Positions 54,191 through 63,288 of a DNA stretch of 64,000 nucleotides are shown here, one piece after another. Location of the stretch: the NCBI GenBank assembly GCA_036272935.1, contig DATAXP010000055.1:1-64000 (forward strand). The letters are read 5' to 3'. Below the pieces are notes generated by a model that did no database searches, had not been told where the DNA came from, and worked only from the letters and a program-made list of their open reading frames with translations. The DNA is from DATAXP01 sp036272935 (lineage in GTDB: Bacteria; Planctomycetota; Planctomycetia; Pirellulales; PNKZ01). Positions within the stretch are counted from its first letter, which is position 1. Each line of letters starts with the position of its first letter. The position numbers and the translations under genes are program-made.

Positions 54191-55024
54191 ATGTCCGTGT
54201 CTGTCTCTCGCCGCCACTTTCTTGCCGCCGCCGCATCGGGAGTCGCCGCCGGTTCGGCGCTGCTATCGAGCCGACACGTCTGGGCAGCACCTTCGTCGGG
54301 CGATTTGAAACTCGGCCTTCAGATGTACTCGCTGCGCAAGATTCCGGTCGACGACGCGCTGAAGGACGCCAAGGAACTGGGCTTCGAAACGATCGAGATG
54401 TACGGCCAGATGTTCCCGGTCACGAGCACCGACGATCAGATCAAGGAGATGCTCGCCAAGATCGACGATTTGGGGCTCAAGCTGCTCGCGCACGGCGTGA
54501 ACCCATTCACGAAGGACCATGAAAAGAACCGGGCCACGTTCGAGTTTGCCCGCAAGGCCGGCATCCCGAATATCACGGCCGACCCCACGCCCGAAGCGTT
54601 CGACAGCCTCGACAAGCTGGTGGCGGAGTACGACATCCGCATCGCCATTCACAACCACGGCCCCAAGCACCGCTACAACAAAGTGACCGATGTGCTCAAT
54701 GCGATCAAGGATCACGATACGCGCATTGGGGCGTGCGCCGACCTGGGGCACTACATTCGCTCCGGCGAGGACCCGGTCGAAGTGATCCGCTCGCTGCAAG
54801 GCCGATTGTACGGCGTGCACCTCAAGGACTTCGCCGAGATGCAGGACAAGACGCATGGCGTGATCCTGGGCAAGGGGCATCTCGACGTGCCGGCGGTGTT
54901 CGCGGCGATGCGCGCGGTGCAGTTTCCGTCGAACGGCGCGATGTCTTTAGAGTACGAAGAACACCCCGAAGACCCGATCGACGAGATTCGCCAATGCGTC
55001 GCGGTGGCCAAGGCCGCGATGTAG
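54191..55024 (+). CDS. Tat-exported TIM-barrel sugar isomerase/epimerase-like protein
   Basis: The protein is 277 aa. A twin-arginine signal (SRRHFLAAAASGVAAGSALL) precedes a xylose-isomerase-like TIM barrel: LGLQMYSLRKIP, LGFETIEMYG, IAIHNHGPKHRY, RIGACADLGHYIRSGEDPVEVI and YGVHLKDF. His and Asp/Glu residues in these strands would bind a divalent metal. The sugar is unknown. It is divergent from uvrC. Planctomycetes carry many such exported genes, which suggests degradation of polysaccharide-derived sugars. Confidence 0.9.
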   Translation: MSVSVSRRHFLAAAASGVAAGSALLSSRHVWAAPSSGDLKLGLQMYSLRKIPVDDALKDAKELGFETIEMYGQMFPVTSTDDQIKEMLAKIDDLGLKLLAHGVNPFTKDHEKNRATFEFARKAGIPNITADPTPEAFDSLDKLVAEYDIRIAIHNHGPKHRYNKVTDVLNAIKDHDTRIGACADLGHYIRSGEDPVEVIRSLQGRLYGVHLKDFAEMQDKTHGVILGKGHLDVPAVFAAMRAVQFPSNGAMSLEYEEHPEDPIDEIRQCVAVAKAAM

Positions 55025-55049
55025 TGTTTGGCGGTGCCTTCGAAATCTC

Positions 55050-55073
55050 CCCTCTCCCCGCCGCGGGAGAGGG
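55050..55073. repeat. Short hairpin in CCCTCTCCC / GGGAGAGGG repeat
   Basis: Nine-bp arms (55050-55058 and 55065-55073) form a perfect stem with a six-base loop between the TIM-barrel gene and the FAD oxidoreductase gene. It resembles the CCTTCTCCC repeats at 48206 and 49687. Confidence 0.55.
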
Positions 55074-55101
55074 AAACTATTCGATCACGGAGAGGTTGCG
55101 G

Positions 55102-57168
55102 ATGCGAACGCTCGCGTTAGCAGTAGTTGTCGCGTTCAGTCACGCATCGTTGGTGAATGCCGTGGAGACATACGACGTGCTCGTCTACGGCGGAACAGCA
55201 GGTGGCGCGACGGCCGCGGTGCAGGCGGCGCAGATGGGCAAGCGCGTGCTGCTCGTCGAGCCGGGGCGGCACATCGGCGGGCTCACCAGCGGCGGGTTGG
55301 GAGCGACCGACATCGGCAACAAAGCGGCGATCGGCGGCCTGGCGCGCCAGTTCTATCAGCGGATCAAGCGGCATTACGATCGATCCGAAAGTTGGACGCG
55401 CGAAACGCACCAGGCGTACATTGACAAGCGCAAAGGACGCGTCGATGAAGATGCCATGTGGACATTCGAGCCGCACATTGCCGAGATCGTCCTGCGCCAA
55501 ATGCTCGCCGAGGCTAAGGTGCCAGTCGTCTTCGGCCAGCGGCTCGATCTGAAGAACGGGGTCTCCAAGCACGGCGCGCGCATCGCCTCGATCCGTATGG
55601 AATCGGGCGAGACATTCGCCGCCCGCATGTTCATCGACGCCACATATGAAGCCGATCTGATGGCTCTGGCCGGCTGCTCGTACACCGTTGGCCGCGAGAG
55701 CAACAGTCAGTACGGCGAAACACTCAACGGCGTACAGCTCGGCTCGAAGAAGCATCAGTTCAACGTGGCCGTCGATCCGTACATTAAGCCTGGCGATCCG
55801 TCGAGCGGCTTACTGCCGGGCGTTCACGGTGGCAGCCCCGGCGAGCACGGCCAAGGCGACAATCGCGTGCAGGCCTATAACTTTCGCATGTGCCTGACTG
55901 ACTCCGTCGAGAACCAAGTACCGTTCCCCAAGCCTGCCGGCTACGATCCGCTGCGGTACGAGATTCTGCTGCGCGAGATCATGGCCGGCCAGGTCGACGG
56001 CATGCAGCTTTCCAGCGCGATGCCAAACCGCAAGACCGATACCAACAACAGCGGCGCGTTTTCGAGCGACAACATCGGCATGAACTACGACTACCCCAAC
56101 GGCGACTACGCCGCACGCGAGCGCATCTGGCAGGAACACATCACCTATCAGCAAGGCTGGTGCTGGTTCCTGACCAACGATCCGCGTGTGCCCGAGGCGA
56201 TTCGCACGAAGATCGGCGCCTGGGGACTGGCAAAGGACGAGTTCACCGACACCGACCATTGGCCGCACCAGCTCTACGTGCGCGAGGCCCGGCGGCTCGT
56301 CTCGGACTACGTGATGACCGAGCACAACTGCCGCGGCACGACCATGGCGCCCGATTCGGTTGGCATGGGTGCCTACGGCATGGACTCGCACAACACGCAG
56401 CGCTGGGTGAAGGACGGCTATTGCAGTAACGAAGGGGACGTGCAGGTCGGCGGGTTTTCGCCGTATCCGGTCGCCTACCTGTCGATCGTGCCCAAGCGAG
56501 CCGAGTGCGAGAATCTGTTGGTGCCGATCTGCCTCTCGGCCACGCACATCGCCTATGGCTCGATCCGCATGGAGCCGGTGTTCATGGTGCTGGGCCAATC
56601 GGCGGCCACCGCGGCCTGCCAGGCGATCGATCAGGCGGTTGCCGTGCAGAAAATCGACATGGCGAAGCTCAACCAAAGGCTGCTGGCCGATAACCAAATT
56701 CTAGAATGGACGGGCCCGAAGCGCGTCCGCATCGACCCAGCCAGCCTGCCCGGCATCGTGCTCGACGACGATCGGGCGAAGATCACCGGCGACTGGGAGC
56801 AATCAGGATCAACCACCCCGTACGTCGGCCACGGCTATCTGCACAATAAGTACGAGAAGAATGAGGCATCGGAGGGGAAAACTGCACGATTCGATGTGCC
56901 AGTGCGGAAGCCCGGTCGCTACGAGGTGCGCGTCTCGTATCCCGCGCTGGCAAACCGGGCGACAAACGTATCGGTGACGATCACCAGCGCCGATGGCGAG
57001 CACTCCGTGACGGTCAATGAGCGGCAGGCGCCATCGATCGACAAGCTCTGGCAGCCGCTGGGAACGTTCCGCTTCACCCCCGACACTCCCGCGACAATCA
57101 CCATCGGCACGACTGGCGCGAATGGTTACGTGATCGTCGACGCCGTGCAGTTGCTGCCGGTGCCTTGA
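55102..57168 (+). CDS. Exported FAD-dependent oxidoreductase (FAD_oxidored type)
   Basis: The protein is 688 aa from ATG 55102, with GGAGAGG about 6 bases upstream. A signal peptide (LALAVVVAFSHASLVNA) is followed by the FAD-binding VYGGTAGGATAAVQAAQMGKRVLLVE, GGLTSGGLGATDIGN, MFIDATYEADLMALAG, and PVFMVLGQSAATAACQAIDQ. Residues about 560-685 form a beta-sandwich (RFDVPVRKPGRYEVRVSYPA, TFRFTPDTPATITIGT) like the accessory domain of planctomycete xanthan-lyase-type proteins. The substrate is unknown. It may share a transcript with the TIM-barrel gene. Confidence 0.9.
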   Translation: MRTLALAVVVAFSHASLVNAVETYDVLVYGGTAGGATAAVQAAQMGKRVLLVEPGRHIGGLTSGGLGATDIGNKAAIGGLARQFYQRIKRHYDRSESWTRETHQAYIDKRKGRVDEDAMWTFEPHIAEIVLRQMLAEAKVPVVFGQRLDLKNGVSKHGARIASIRMESGETFAARMFIDATYEADLMALAGCSYTVGRESNSQYGETLNGVQLGSKKHQFNVAVDPYIKPGDPSSGLLPGVHGGSPGEHGQGDNRVQAYNFRMCLTDSVENQVPFPKPAGYDPLRYEILLREIMAGQVDGMQLSSAMPNRKTDTNNSGAFSSDNIGMNYDYPNGDYAARERIWQEHITYQQGWCWFLTNDPRVPEAIRTKIGAWGLAKDEFTDTDHWPHQLYVREARRLVSDYVMTEHNCRGTTMAPDSVGMGAYGMDSHNTQRWVKDGYCSNEGDVQVGGFSPYPVAYLSIVPKRAECENLLVPICLSATHIAYGSIRMEPVFMVLGQSAATAACQAIDQAVAVQKIDMAKLNQRLLADNQILEWTGPKRVRIDPASLPGIVLDDDRAKITGDWEQSGSTTPYVGHGYLHNKYEKNEASEGKTARFDVPVRKPGRYEVRVSYPALANRATNVSVTITSADGEHSVTVNERQAPSIDKLWQPLGTFRFTPDTPATITIGTTGANGYVIVDAVQLLPVP

Positions 57169-57170
57169 CA

Positions 57171-57461
57171 GTTCGAGTCCGCATCGGACGCCACTACTTC
57201 GACTGTGGCCGCTAGATCTTGGCCTGTTTTGATCCGCGCGCGGATGGCGACATCTTCGATGCCCGGCCGAATCCAGACCACGTTTATTTCGCGGTCGCCG
57301 ATGTGGACGAGGTATTCCGCCGCGCGAACACCCTCGGCTGTAGTCAGATCGATCTAAAAATCGAGGTGCAACCGTGGGGGGAACGGTGTTTCTATGCGCA
57401 CGACCCTTTCGGAAATCCCCTCTGTTTTGTCGACGAACGAACGATCTTCACCGGCAGGTGA
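57171..57461 (+). pseudogene. VOC/glyoxalase-family fragment with in-frame stop
   Basis: A frame reads VRVRIGRHYFDCGR, then TAG at 57213-57215, then ILACFDPRADGDIFDARPNP, DHVYFAVADVDEVFRRANTL and CFYAHDPFGNPLCFVDE. Together these form the C-terminal part of a VOC (glyoxalase/bleomycin resistance) protein. The N-terminal half is missing and the segment before WGERCF looks shortened. It lies immediately after the FAD oxidoreductase gene and is not expected to be functional. Confidence 0.7.
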
Positions 57462-57537
57462 GTAGGGTTGTCTCACCGCTCGCAGCAGCGAAACTGCTTT
57501 TTCAATTCGTTGGGCACGTGCGAGCATTTGAGTTTGG

Positions 57538-57906
57538 GTGTTTGCTGATCTCGTGCATACCATTTACTACATCTATCGAGTGCCGCGCGGGGCTGCGGAT
57601 CGCTTTCTCGAAGTGACCAGCGCTGCCAGCGATTTGTACCGACGCCACGGTGCGCTGGATAGCTTCATGATGCGGATCACGGCTGCGTCGGCCCAATACG
57701 CATGCGCTGGCCTTAAAGACGTTGTATGCGTCCGAGATGACGAGGAGCTCTTTCTAGGTATCGATTCTTTCCGACACGCTGACGAGTGCCGCAAACTCCT
57801 GGCGGTTATCGATGCCGATCCTGACATCGAGAAGCTCTTCCAGGCCGTTCAAAAGATCATCGACGTCTCAACCGTGGTTCGCTGGGAGGCGACCAGCGCT
57901 GGATAA
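57538..57906 (+). CDS. Small DUF1428-like alpha/beta protein
   Basis: The protein is 122 aa from GTG 57538; a second GTG at 57553 (VHTIYYIYRV) is a more likely start. A pattern of strand IYYIYRVPRG, helix ADRFLEVTSAASDLYRRHGAL, strand DVVCVRDDEELFLGIDSF and helix ADECRKLLAVIDADPDIEKL resembles dimeric ferredoxin-like barrel proteins such as DUF1428. The family is uncertain. Confidence 0.65.
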   Translation: MFADLVHTIYYIYRVPRGAADRFLEVTSAASDLYRRHGALDSFMMRITAASAQYACAGLKDVVCVRDDEELFLGIDSFRHADECRKLLAVIDADPDIEKLFQAVQKIIDVSTVVRWEATSAG

Positions 57907-57997
57907 GTGGTCGCTACCGCCGCGCTGGCCCGGCTCGCCACCGTCGACTACCATGACAAGTTGCGGCACCCTGCGCCGCGGCGGTCAGGGGGAATCG

Positions 57998-60847
57998 ATG
58001 GCAAACGAGCGACACATCACACTCCGCGGCGTCGAGGTGCACAACCTCAAGCGGATCGATCTCGATCTGCCCCACCGACGGCTCATCGTGTTCTGCGGCC
58101 TCAGCGGCAGCGGCAAAAGCAGCCTGGCGTTTGATACGCTCTACGCCGAGGGCCAGCGGCGATACATCGAAAGCTTCTCGGCCTACACGCGGCAGTTCCT
58201 CGAACGCCTCGAAAAGCCGGCCGCCGAGCGGATCGACGGAATCCCGCCGGCCATCGCCATTGCCGGCAAGAGCGCGAGCCGCTCGAACCGCTCCACCGTG
58301 GCCACCGCGACCGAAATCCACGATTACCTCCGGCTGCTGTATGCGAAAATCGGCCAGGTGTTCTGTTACCGCTGCTCTCGGCCGGTGCAGCGCGAGTCGC
58401 CGCATGAAGTGGCGGACCTGCTGGCGAAGCTTTCCGAGGGGACACGCTACCTCGTCGCGTTTTCTCCGCCGGGGGCCGCGACGGCGCCCGCGGAACAACT
58501 CGCGGGGTCGCTCACCGAGCAGGGATTTGTGCGCGTCGTGGCTGCCGGCCGTATGCTGCAACTCGCCGAGTCGCCGCTTCCCGATACCACAGCTCATGCA
58601 ATCTACGTCGTCGTCGATCGCCTCACGGCCAGCGGCGCGCCCGATCGCCGCGTGCGTGATTCGCTCGAAACTGCGTTCGCCGCCGGCGATGGTGCGTGCA
58701 ATGTGTTTCTCCCGACCGAAGCCGCTGCGGCGCTGGATCGCGCGACCGCCGAATACGTAATCGACGGCGTGCCGTGGCGGCGCGTCGAGTTCAGTCGCCG
58801 CCTGCGCTGCGAGCATTGCGGAATCGATTATCCCGATCCTGAGCCGCGACTGTTCAGCTTCAACAGTCCGTTGGGAGCGTGCCAGGTGTGCGAAGGGTTC
58901 GGCAGCGTATCGGATATCGATCTCGACCTCGTGGTGCCGAACCCCTCGAAGACGCTGCGCGAGGGGGCGATCGCGCCGTGGAACACGCCGGCCTACGAGC
59001 ACGAGCTGCAAGAGTTGCTGGCCCTGGCCGACGACTACGGCCTGCCGGTCGACGTGTCGTTCGCCGAGCTGGGTGAGGCGCATCGCCGGCTGATTCTCGA
59101 AGGGGTGCCGGAACGGAACTTCGGCGGCATGCGCGGATTCTTCGCGTGGCTCGAGCGCAAGAAATACAAGATGCACATCCGGGTGTTTCTCAGCCGGTGG
59201 CGCAGCTACCGGCGCTGCGATGCCTGCGGCGGCCAGCGGCTCAAGCCCGAGGCGTTGGCCGTGCGGGTCGGCGGCAGGAACATTGCCGAGGTGACGTCGC
59301 TCGAGGTGCGCGAAGCAATCGCGTTCTTCGCAGCCCTGCAACTTTCGGAGCACGAGCGACGCATTGGCAGAACGATGCTCGACCAGGTTCGCCATCGCCT
59401 GGCGTTCCTTGAAGTGGTCGGGCTCGATTTTCTCGGCCTCGATCGCACCTTGCGCACCCTCAGCGGCGGCGAGGCGCAGCGCGTCGCGCTCACCTCGGCA
59501 CTTGGCTCCAGCCTGGTGAATATGCTCTACGTCCTCGACGAGCCGACCGCTGGGCTGCATCCGCGCGACACCGTTCGGCTAATTCGGGCGATCGAGCGGC
59601 TGCGCGATCGGCAGAATACTGTGGTGGTCGTCGAGCACGACGAGGCAATCATCCGCGCGGCCGATCAAGTGGTCGAGATCGGCCCGGGAGCCGGCGAGCG
59701 CGGCGGTCGCGTGGTGTTCCAGGGCACGCCGGCCGAGATGACCGCCGCGGAGCAGAGCCTCACTGGCGACTTTTTAGCCGGCCGACGTGCGATCCGTGTT
59801 CCTAGTCGCCGTCGTGCGCCAAATCACGGTTGGATTCGCCTCACGGGTGCCCGCGGCAACAATCTGCAAAACGTGACGGTCGAGTTTCCGCTGGGCCTGC
59901 TGTGCGTGGTCGCAGGCGTAAGCGGATCGGGCAAGAGTACCTTGGTGCAAGACACGCTGTACCCCGCGCTGTGCCGGAGAATGAAGAAGGATGCCGAGCG
60001 GCCCGCTCCATACGACGACGTGTACGGCGACGGTCAGATCAACGACGTGATCCTGGTCGACCAGGAGCCGATCGGCCGCTCGCCGCGCTCGAACCCGGTG
60101 ACCTACATCAAGGCGTTCGACGAAATCCGTGCCCTGTTCGCTACGACCGTCGACGCGAAGACGCACAACTACACGGCCAGCTATTTTAGCTTCAACGTCA
60201 ACGGTGGCCGCTGTCCGCAGTGCGAAGGGGACGGATACCAGCAGATCGACATGCAGTTCCTGGCCGACGTGTACATGCGCTGCGGAGCCTGCCAGGGACG
60301 GCGCTATCGCCGCGAGATTCTCGAAGTGATGTACCGCGGCCGCAACATTGCCGACGTGCTCGACATGACCGTGCGCGAAGCGTTCACGTTCTTCCGTGGT
60401 CACGCCAAGATTCAGACCCAGCTCAAGAAGCTGATCGACGTGGGGCTCGACTACCTGCGGCTCGGCCAGCCGGCGAACACCTTGAGCGGCGGCGAATCGC
60501 AACGCCTGAAACTTGCCGCCTACATGTCATCGGCCAAGCGTGGTCGCACGCTGTTCCTGCTCGACGAGCCGACCACCGGGCTGCACTTTGCCGACATCGT
60601 GCAACTGCTCGATTGCTTCGACGCCCTGCTAGCGATCGGTCACTCGCTGATCGTCGTCGAGCACAATCTGCACGTCATCAAGAATGCCGATTACGTGATC
60701 GACCTGGGCCCCGGAGCCGCCAACGGTGGCGGCCGCGTGGTGGCCGTCGGTCCGCCGGAAGTCGTGGCCCGCCAGGAACAATCGATCACGGGGCAATACC
60801 TGGCCAAGGCACTGGCCGCCGAAGTGCGCGAGACTGCCGATGTGTGA
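57998..60847 (+). CDS. uvrA: UvrA-family excinuclease ATPase subunit
   Basis: The protein is 949 aa from ATG 57998 (GGGGGAA upstream). It has two ABC ATPase halves: Walker A GLSGSGKSSLAFDTLYAEGQ, the LSGGEAQRVALTSALGS signature and Walker B LYVLDEPTAGLHP in the first; GVSGSGKSTLVQDTLYPAL, NTLSGGESQRLKLAAYMSS and TLFLLDEPTTGLHF in the second. Zinc modules are CEHC with CQVC and CPQC with CGAC; CYRC near residue 124 is an additional Cys pair. The signature IAGKSASRSNRSTVATATEIHDY differs from the E. coli form. It is probably one of several UvrA paralogs. It overlaps the next gene by 8 bp. Confidence 0.93.
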   Translation: MANERHITLRGVEVHNLKRIDLDLPHRRLIVFCGLSGSGKSSLAFDTLYAEGQRRYIESFSAYTRQFLERLEKPAAERIDGIPPAIAIAGKSASRSNRSTVATATEIHDYLRLLYAKIGQVFCYRCSRPVQRESPHEVADLLAKLSEGTRYLVAFSPPGAATAPAEQLAGSLTEQGFVRVVAAGRMLQLAESPLPDTTAHAIYVVVDRLTASGAPDRRVRDSLETAFAAGDGACNVFLPTEAAAALDRATAEYVIDGVPWRRVEFSRRLRCEHCGIDYPDPEPRLFSFNSPLGACQVCEGFGSVSDIDLDLVVPNPSKTLREGAIAPWNTPAYEHELQELLALADDYGLPVDVSFAELGEAHRRLILEGVPERNFGGMRGFFAWLERKKYKMHIRVFLSRWRSYRRCDACGGQRLKPEALAVRVGGRNIAEVTSLEVREAIAFFAALQLSEHERRIGRTMLDQVRHRLAFLEVVGLDFLGLDRTLRTLSGGEAQRVALTSALGSSLVNMLYVLDEPTAGLHPRDTVRLIRAIERLRDRQNTVVVVEHDEAIIRAADQVVEIGPGAGERGGRVVFQGTPAEMTAAEQSLTGDFLAGRRAIRVPSRRRAPNHGWIRLTGARGNNLQNVTVEFPLGLLCVVAGVSGSGKSTLVQDTLYPALCRRMKKDAERPAPYDDVYGDGQINDVILVDQEPIGRSPRSNPVTYIKAFDEIRALFATTVDAKTHNYTASYFSFNVNGGRCPQCEGDGYQQIDMQFLADVYMRCGACQGRRYRREILEVMYRGRNIADVLDMTVREAFTFFRGHAKIQTQLKKLIDVGLDYLRLGQPANTLSGGESQRLKLAAYMSSAKRGRTLFLLDEPTTGLHFADIVQLLDCFDALLAIGHSLIVVEHNLHVIKNADYVIDLGPGAANGGGRVVAVGPPEVVARQEQSITGQYLAKALAAEVRETADV

Positions 60848-61712
60848 ACATCGCGATCTTCCGTTCCAGGTTCTCTTTGGCGAGGCAAACTCGGCTGAAG
60901 CTTGTGTGTACTTGCGGCTGACCGACGTTGAGCCAGGGCTTCGCTTTGAGGGAACCATTCGCGGGCCGTTCTGCGAATACGCACGCACATTGCCGTCGAG
61001 CATTCGCTTTGTCGACGTTAGCGACGAGCGTGCCACGCTGGCTAAAGCGATCGTGATCGATCCGTGCTTCTGGACGCCCGAGATGCCGTTTTTGTATCGC
61101 GCGGAAGTTGAACTGAAACGCGACACGGCAGCGGTCGGTGAGTTCGAATTCTGCTTCGGGATTCGACGCCTGATAGCCGTCAAGCGTCGACTGAGCTTCG
61201 AGGGGCGGTGGTGGGTGCTGCGCGCCGTCGATCGCGCGTTCGACGAGGACGCCCCTTGGCAAACGTGGCGCGACCAATCGGCGGCGTGTGTCGTACGGTC
61301 GCCAAGCGAAACGATTCTTGAGGAGGCATCGCGGCTGGGAGTCTTGCTCGTGGCGGTGGAACATGACCTCGAACGGTTGCCGTATCTGGCGCGCTGGCCG
61401 GCCGTCGGTATCATACTGGTCCGCCGCGGCACGCGCCCGGCGCCGATGAACTTACTTGTCGCGCAGAATGTGCTCGTCGGGGAGTACTTCAATTCGCGCC
61501 AGGTAGTGTTCCCGGCGGCTTGGTCGCAGATCGTCGCCGCTGATCCAAGCGTTGAACTCGTTTTAACAAGGCCTCGAGTCGCTTGCCGATGGGTGCATGA
61601 TGCCGGTCTGGCGGAAGCCCGCGCCCAGTGTGACCACTTGCAACGCGACCTGGCCGGCCGCGGCGAGTACGCCGGCTACATGATCCTGCGTGATCGGGAC
61701 TCCACCGCATGA
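60840..61712 (+). CDS. Hypothetical protein between uvrA and the ThiF-family gene
   Basis: The protein is 290 aa from ATG 60840 (MCEHRDLPF). It overlaps the uvrA end by 8 bp and shares an ATGA with the ThiF gene, so it is coupled on both sides. The first half is beta-rich (VYLRLTDVEPGLRFEGTIRG, FWTPEMPFLYRAEVELKRD), reminiscent of a glycoside-hydrolase-2-type sandwich. The second half resembles a TIM-barrel fragment (EEASRLGVLLVAVEHDLERL). No catalytic residues are identified. Function unknown. Confidence 0.75.
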   Translation: MCEHRDLPFQVLFGEANSAEACVYLRLTDVEPGLRFEGTIRGPFCEYARTLPSSIRFVDVSDERATLAKAIVIDPCFWTPEMPFLYRAEVELKRDTAAVGEFEFCFGIRRLIAVKRRLSFEGRWWVLRAVDRAFDEDAPWQTWRDQSAACVVRSPSETILEEASRLGVLLVAVEHDLERLPYLARWPAVGIILVRRGTRPAPMNLLVAQNVLVGEYFNSRQVVFPAAWSQIVAADPSVELVLTRPRVACRWVHDAGLAEARAQCDHLQRDLAGRGEYAGYMILRDRDSTA

Positions 61713-62743
61713 CCTCCTCCGGCAATGACAACCTGGCTCGCTACGCGCGGCAGATGCGCTACGCGCCGTTGGGCGAAGAGGGGCAGCGGAGGCTCGCGGC
61801 GAGCACGGCGCTCATTGTCGGCTGCGGGGCATTGGGGAGCGTGAGCGCTGGCACGCTGGCACGCGCAGGCGTCGGCCGGTTGCGGATCGTCGATCGCGAT
61901 TTCGTCGAGTTGACGAACCTCCAGCGCCAAATGCTGTTCGACGAGGCGGACGTGGCCACCGATCTGCCCAAGGCCATCGCGGCGGCCGAGAAGCTGCGGC
62001 GGATCAACTCGACGACCGCGATCGAGCCGGTGGTGGCCGACGTGTCGGCGGCCAACATCGAGTCGCTTTGCATGGGTGTCGACGTGATCGTCGACGGTAC
62101 CGACAACTTCGAGACGCGCTTTCTGCTGAACGACGCGGCACTGGCGTTCAACATTCCCTGGCTATTCGGTGGCTGTCTGGGAAGCGAAGGGCAGGCGATG
62201 ACCATCGTGCCCGCCGAGACGCCCTGCCTGCGCTGCCTCATGCCCGATCCGCCGCCGCCAGGCTCAACGCCGACCTGCGACACCGCAGGCATTCTCGCGC
62301 CGATTGTGCTGGCGATCGCCGCGATCCAATCGCAAGAAGCGATCAAGATTCTTTCCGGCAACCGCGCGGCGATCGAACGACGATTGGTCGTGCTCGACTT
62401 GTGGACCGGAACGATGCGCGCAATCCGCGTCGAGCGGCTCGATGATTGTACCGCCTGCCGGCGACGTGACTTTCCCTGGTTGCGCGGCGAGCGAGGCGGC
62501 GGGGCCACGGTCCTTTGCGGCCGCAACGCGGTGCAGATCGGCCCGGGAAGCTCGACGATCGCGCTCGAGGAGCTGCAGCACCGCCTCGACCGTGTCGCCC
62601 GCGTGACCCGCAACCCGTTCCTGCTGCGCGCAGCAATCGACAACTACGTGCTCACCGTGTTCCCCGACGGACGAGCGATCATCGGGGGCACGGACGACGT
62701 GTCAATCGCGCGAAGCGTGTACGCCAAGTATGTGGGAGTGTAA
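61709..62743 (+). CDS. ThiF/MoeB/HesA-family adenylyltransferase
   Basis: The protein is 344 aa. E1-like enzymes adenylate the C terminus of small ubiquitin-like sulfur carriers (ThiS, MoaD). RYARQMRYAPLGEEGQRRL, the nucleotide loop VGCGALGSVSAGTLARAGVG, DRDFVELTNLQRQMLFDEADV, GTDNFETRFLLNDAA and the zinc Cys pairs CLRC and CTAC are all intact. There is no rhodanese domain. The last 85 residues (from TVLCGRNAVQI) form an extra domain. No ThiS or MoaD partner lies in the window. It is the third gene of the uvrA transcript. Confidence 0.92.
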   Translation: MTSSGNDNLARYARQMRYAPLGEEGQRRLAASTALIVGCGALGSVSAGTLARAGVGRLRIVDRDFVELTNLQRQMLFDEADVATDLPKAIAAAEKLRRINSTTAIEPVVADVSAANIESLCMGVDVIVDGTDNFETRFLLNDAALAFNIPWLFGGCLGSEGQAMTIVPAETPCLRCLMPDPPPPGSTPTCDTAGILAPIVLAIAAIQSQEAIKILSGNRAAIERRLVVLDLWTGTMRAIRVERLDDCTACRRRDFPWLRGERGGGATVLCGRNAVQIGPGSSTIALEELQHRLDRVARVTRNPFLLRAAIDNYVLTVFPDGRAIIGGTDDVSIARSVYAKYVGV

Positions 62744-62745
62744 AG

Positions 62746-63052
62746 TCAGATCGCGTCGATCGGGTAGCTCGTGATCCAGATGTCCAACTGCTGAAACCGC
62801 TGCTTCAGCGTCTCTTTGAGCGCAACGAATCACTCGCGGGCGGCTGATTCGTCGACGAAAACGCGCACTAGGTCGTCGCGGTAGACGTGGCTAAGATGCG
62901 ACCAGGTGCCGCGAATCGTTTGTGTCTCGGACGAGATTGCCCCGAATCGGCGGCGAAGCTCCAGCAGCGTCTTGCCAATGAGCTTGTCGCCCACAGGGCT
63001 GCCATCATTGAACTTCAGTGGAAGCAGAAGTTCGTACCGACGGCTTGTTCAT
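62746..63052 (-). pseudogene. Decayed small gene (YELLLPLKFND type)
   Basis: On the minus strand ATG 63052 gives MNKPSV, but the continuation YELLLPLKFNDGSPVGDKLI, TQTIRGTWSHLSHVYRDDLV and KQRFQQLDIWITSYPIDAI lies one base out of frame, and a TGA at 62830-62832 interrupts it. The intact form would be about 100 aa. Such a protein is recalled from other planctomycetes, paired with the gene just upstream. Not a known family; no function proposed. Confidence 0.7.
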
Positions 63053-63224
63053 AGGCTGCCGGCCCCGCAACCGTAAACGTGATTCCTTCGCTGGCCATCG
63101 CGCCCAGCGCTGCTTCGGGCACCAGGGTCGTACCGTCCTCGAACGACTTGAAAGAGAATCGGCCGGCGAGAAAGCCGATCGCTCGTTCTTCCGTGTCTTG
63201 ATCGGGAAATCGAACGTGAATCAT
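63015..63224 (-). CDS. Small conserved protein of a two-gene cassette
   Basis: The protein is 69 aa from ATG 63224 (MIHVRFPDQDTEERAIGFLA, then FSFKSFEDGTTLVPEAALGA and ITFTVAGPAAYEQAVG). A start at 63242 or 63254 is also open. The end overlaps the beginning of the decayed gene at 62746-63052, and the two look like a fixed pair. The family is not recognised. Confidence 0.7.
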   Translation of the reverse strand: MIHVRFPDQDTEERAIGFLAGRFSFKSFEDGTTLVPEAALGAMASEGITFTVAGPAAYEQAVGTNFCFH

Positions 63225-63288
63225 ACGACGTAATTCTACCATGCCGCTACGCAAGGAAGAATGCTCGATGCCTGCAATTATGCCTTGA

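Noticed and set aside
57914..59560. Long minus-strand frame antisense to the uvrA-family gene
   Set aside because: UvrA motifs on the plus strand are complete. The antisense translation is low-complexity Arg/Ala/His with no motif.
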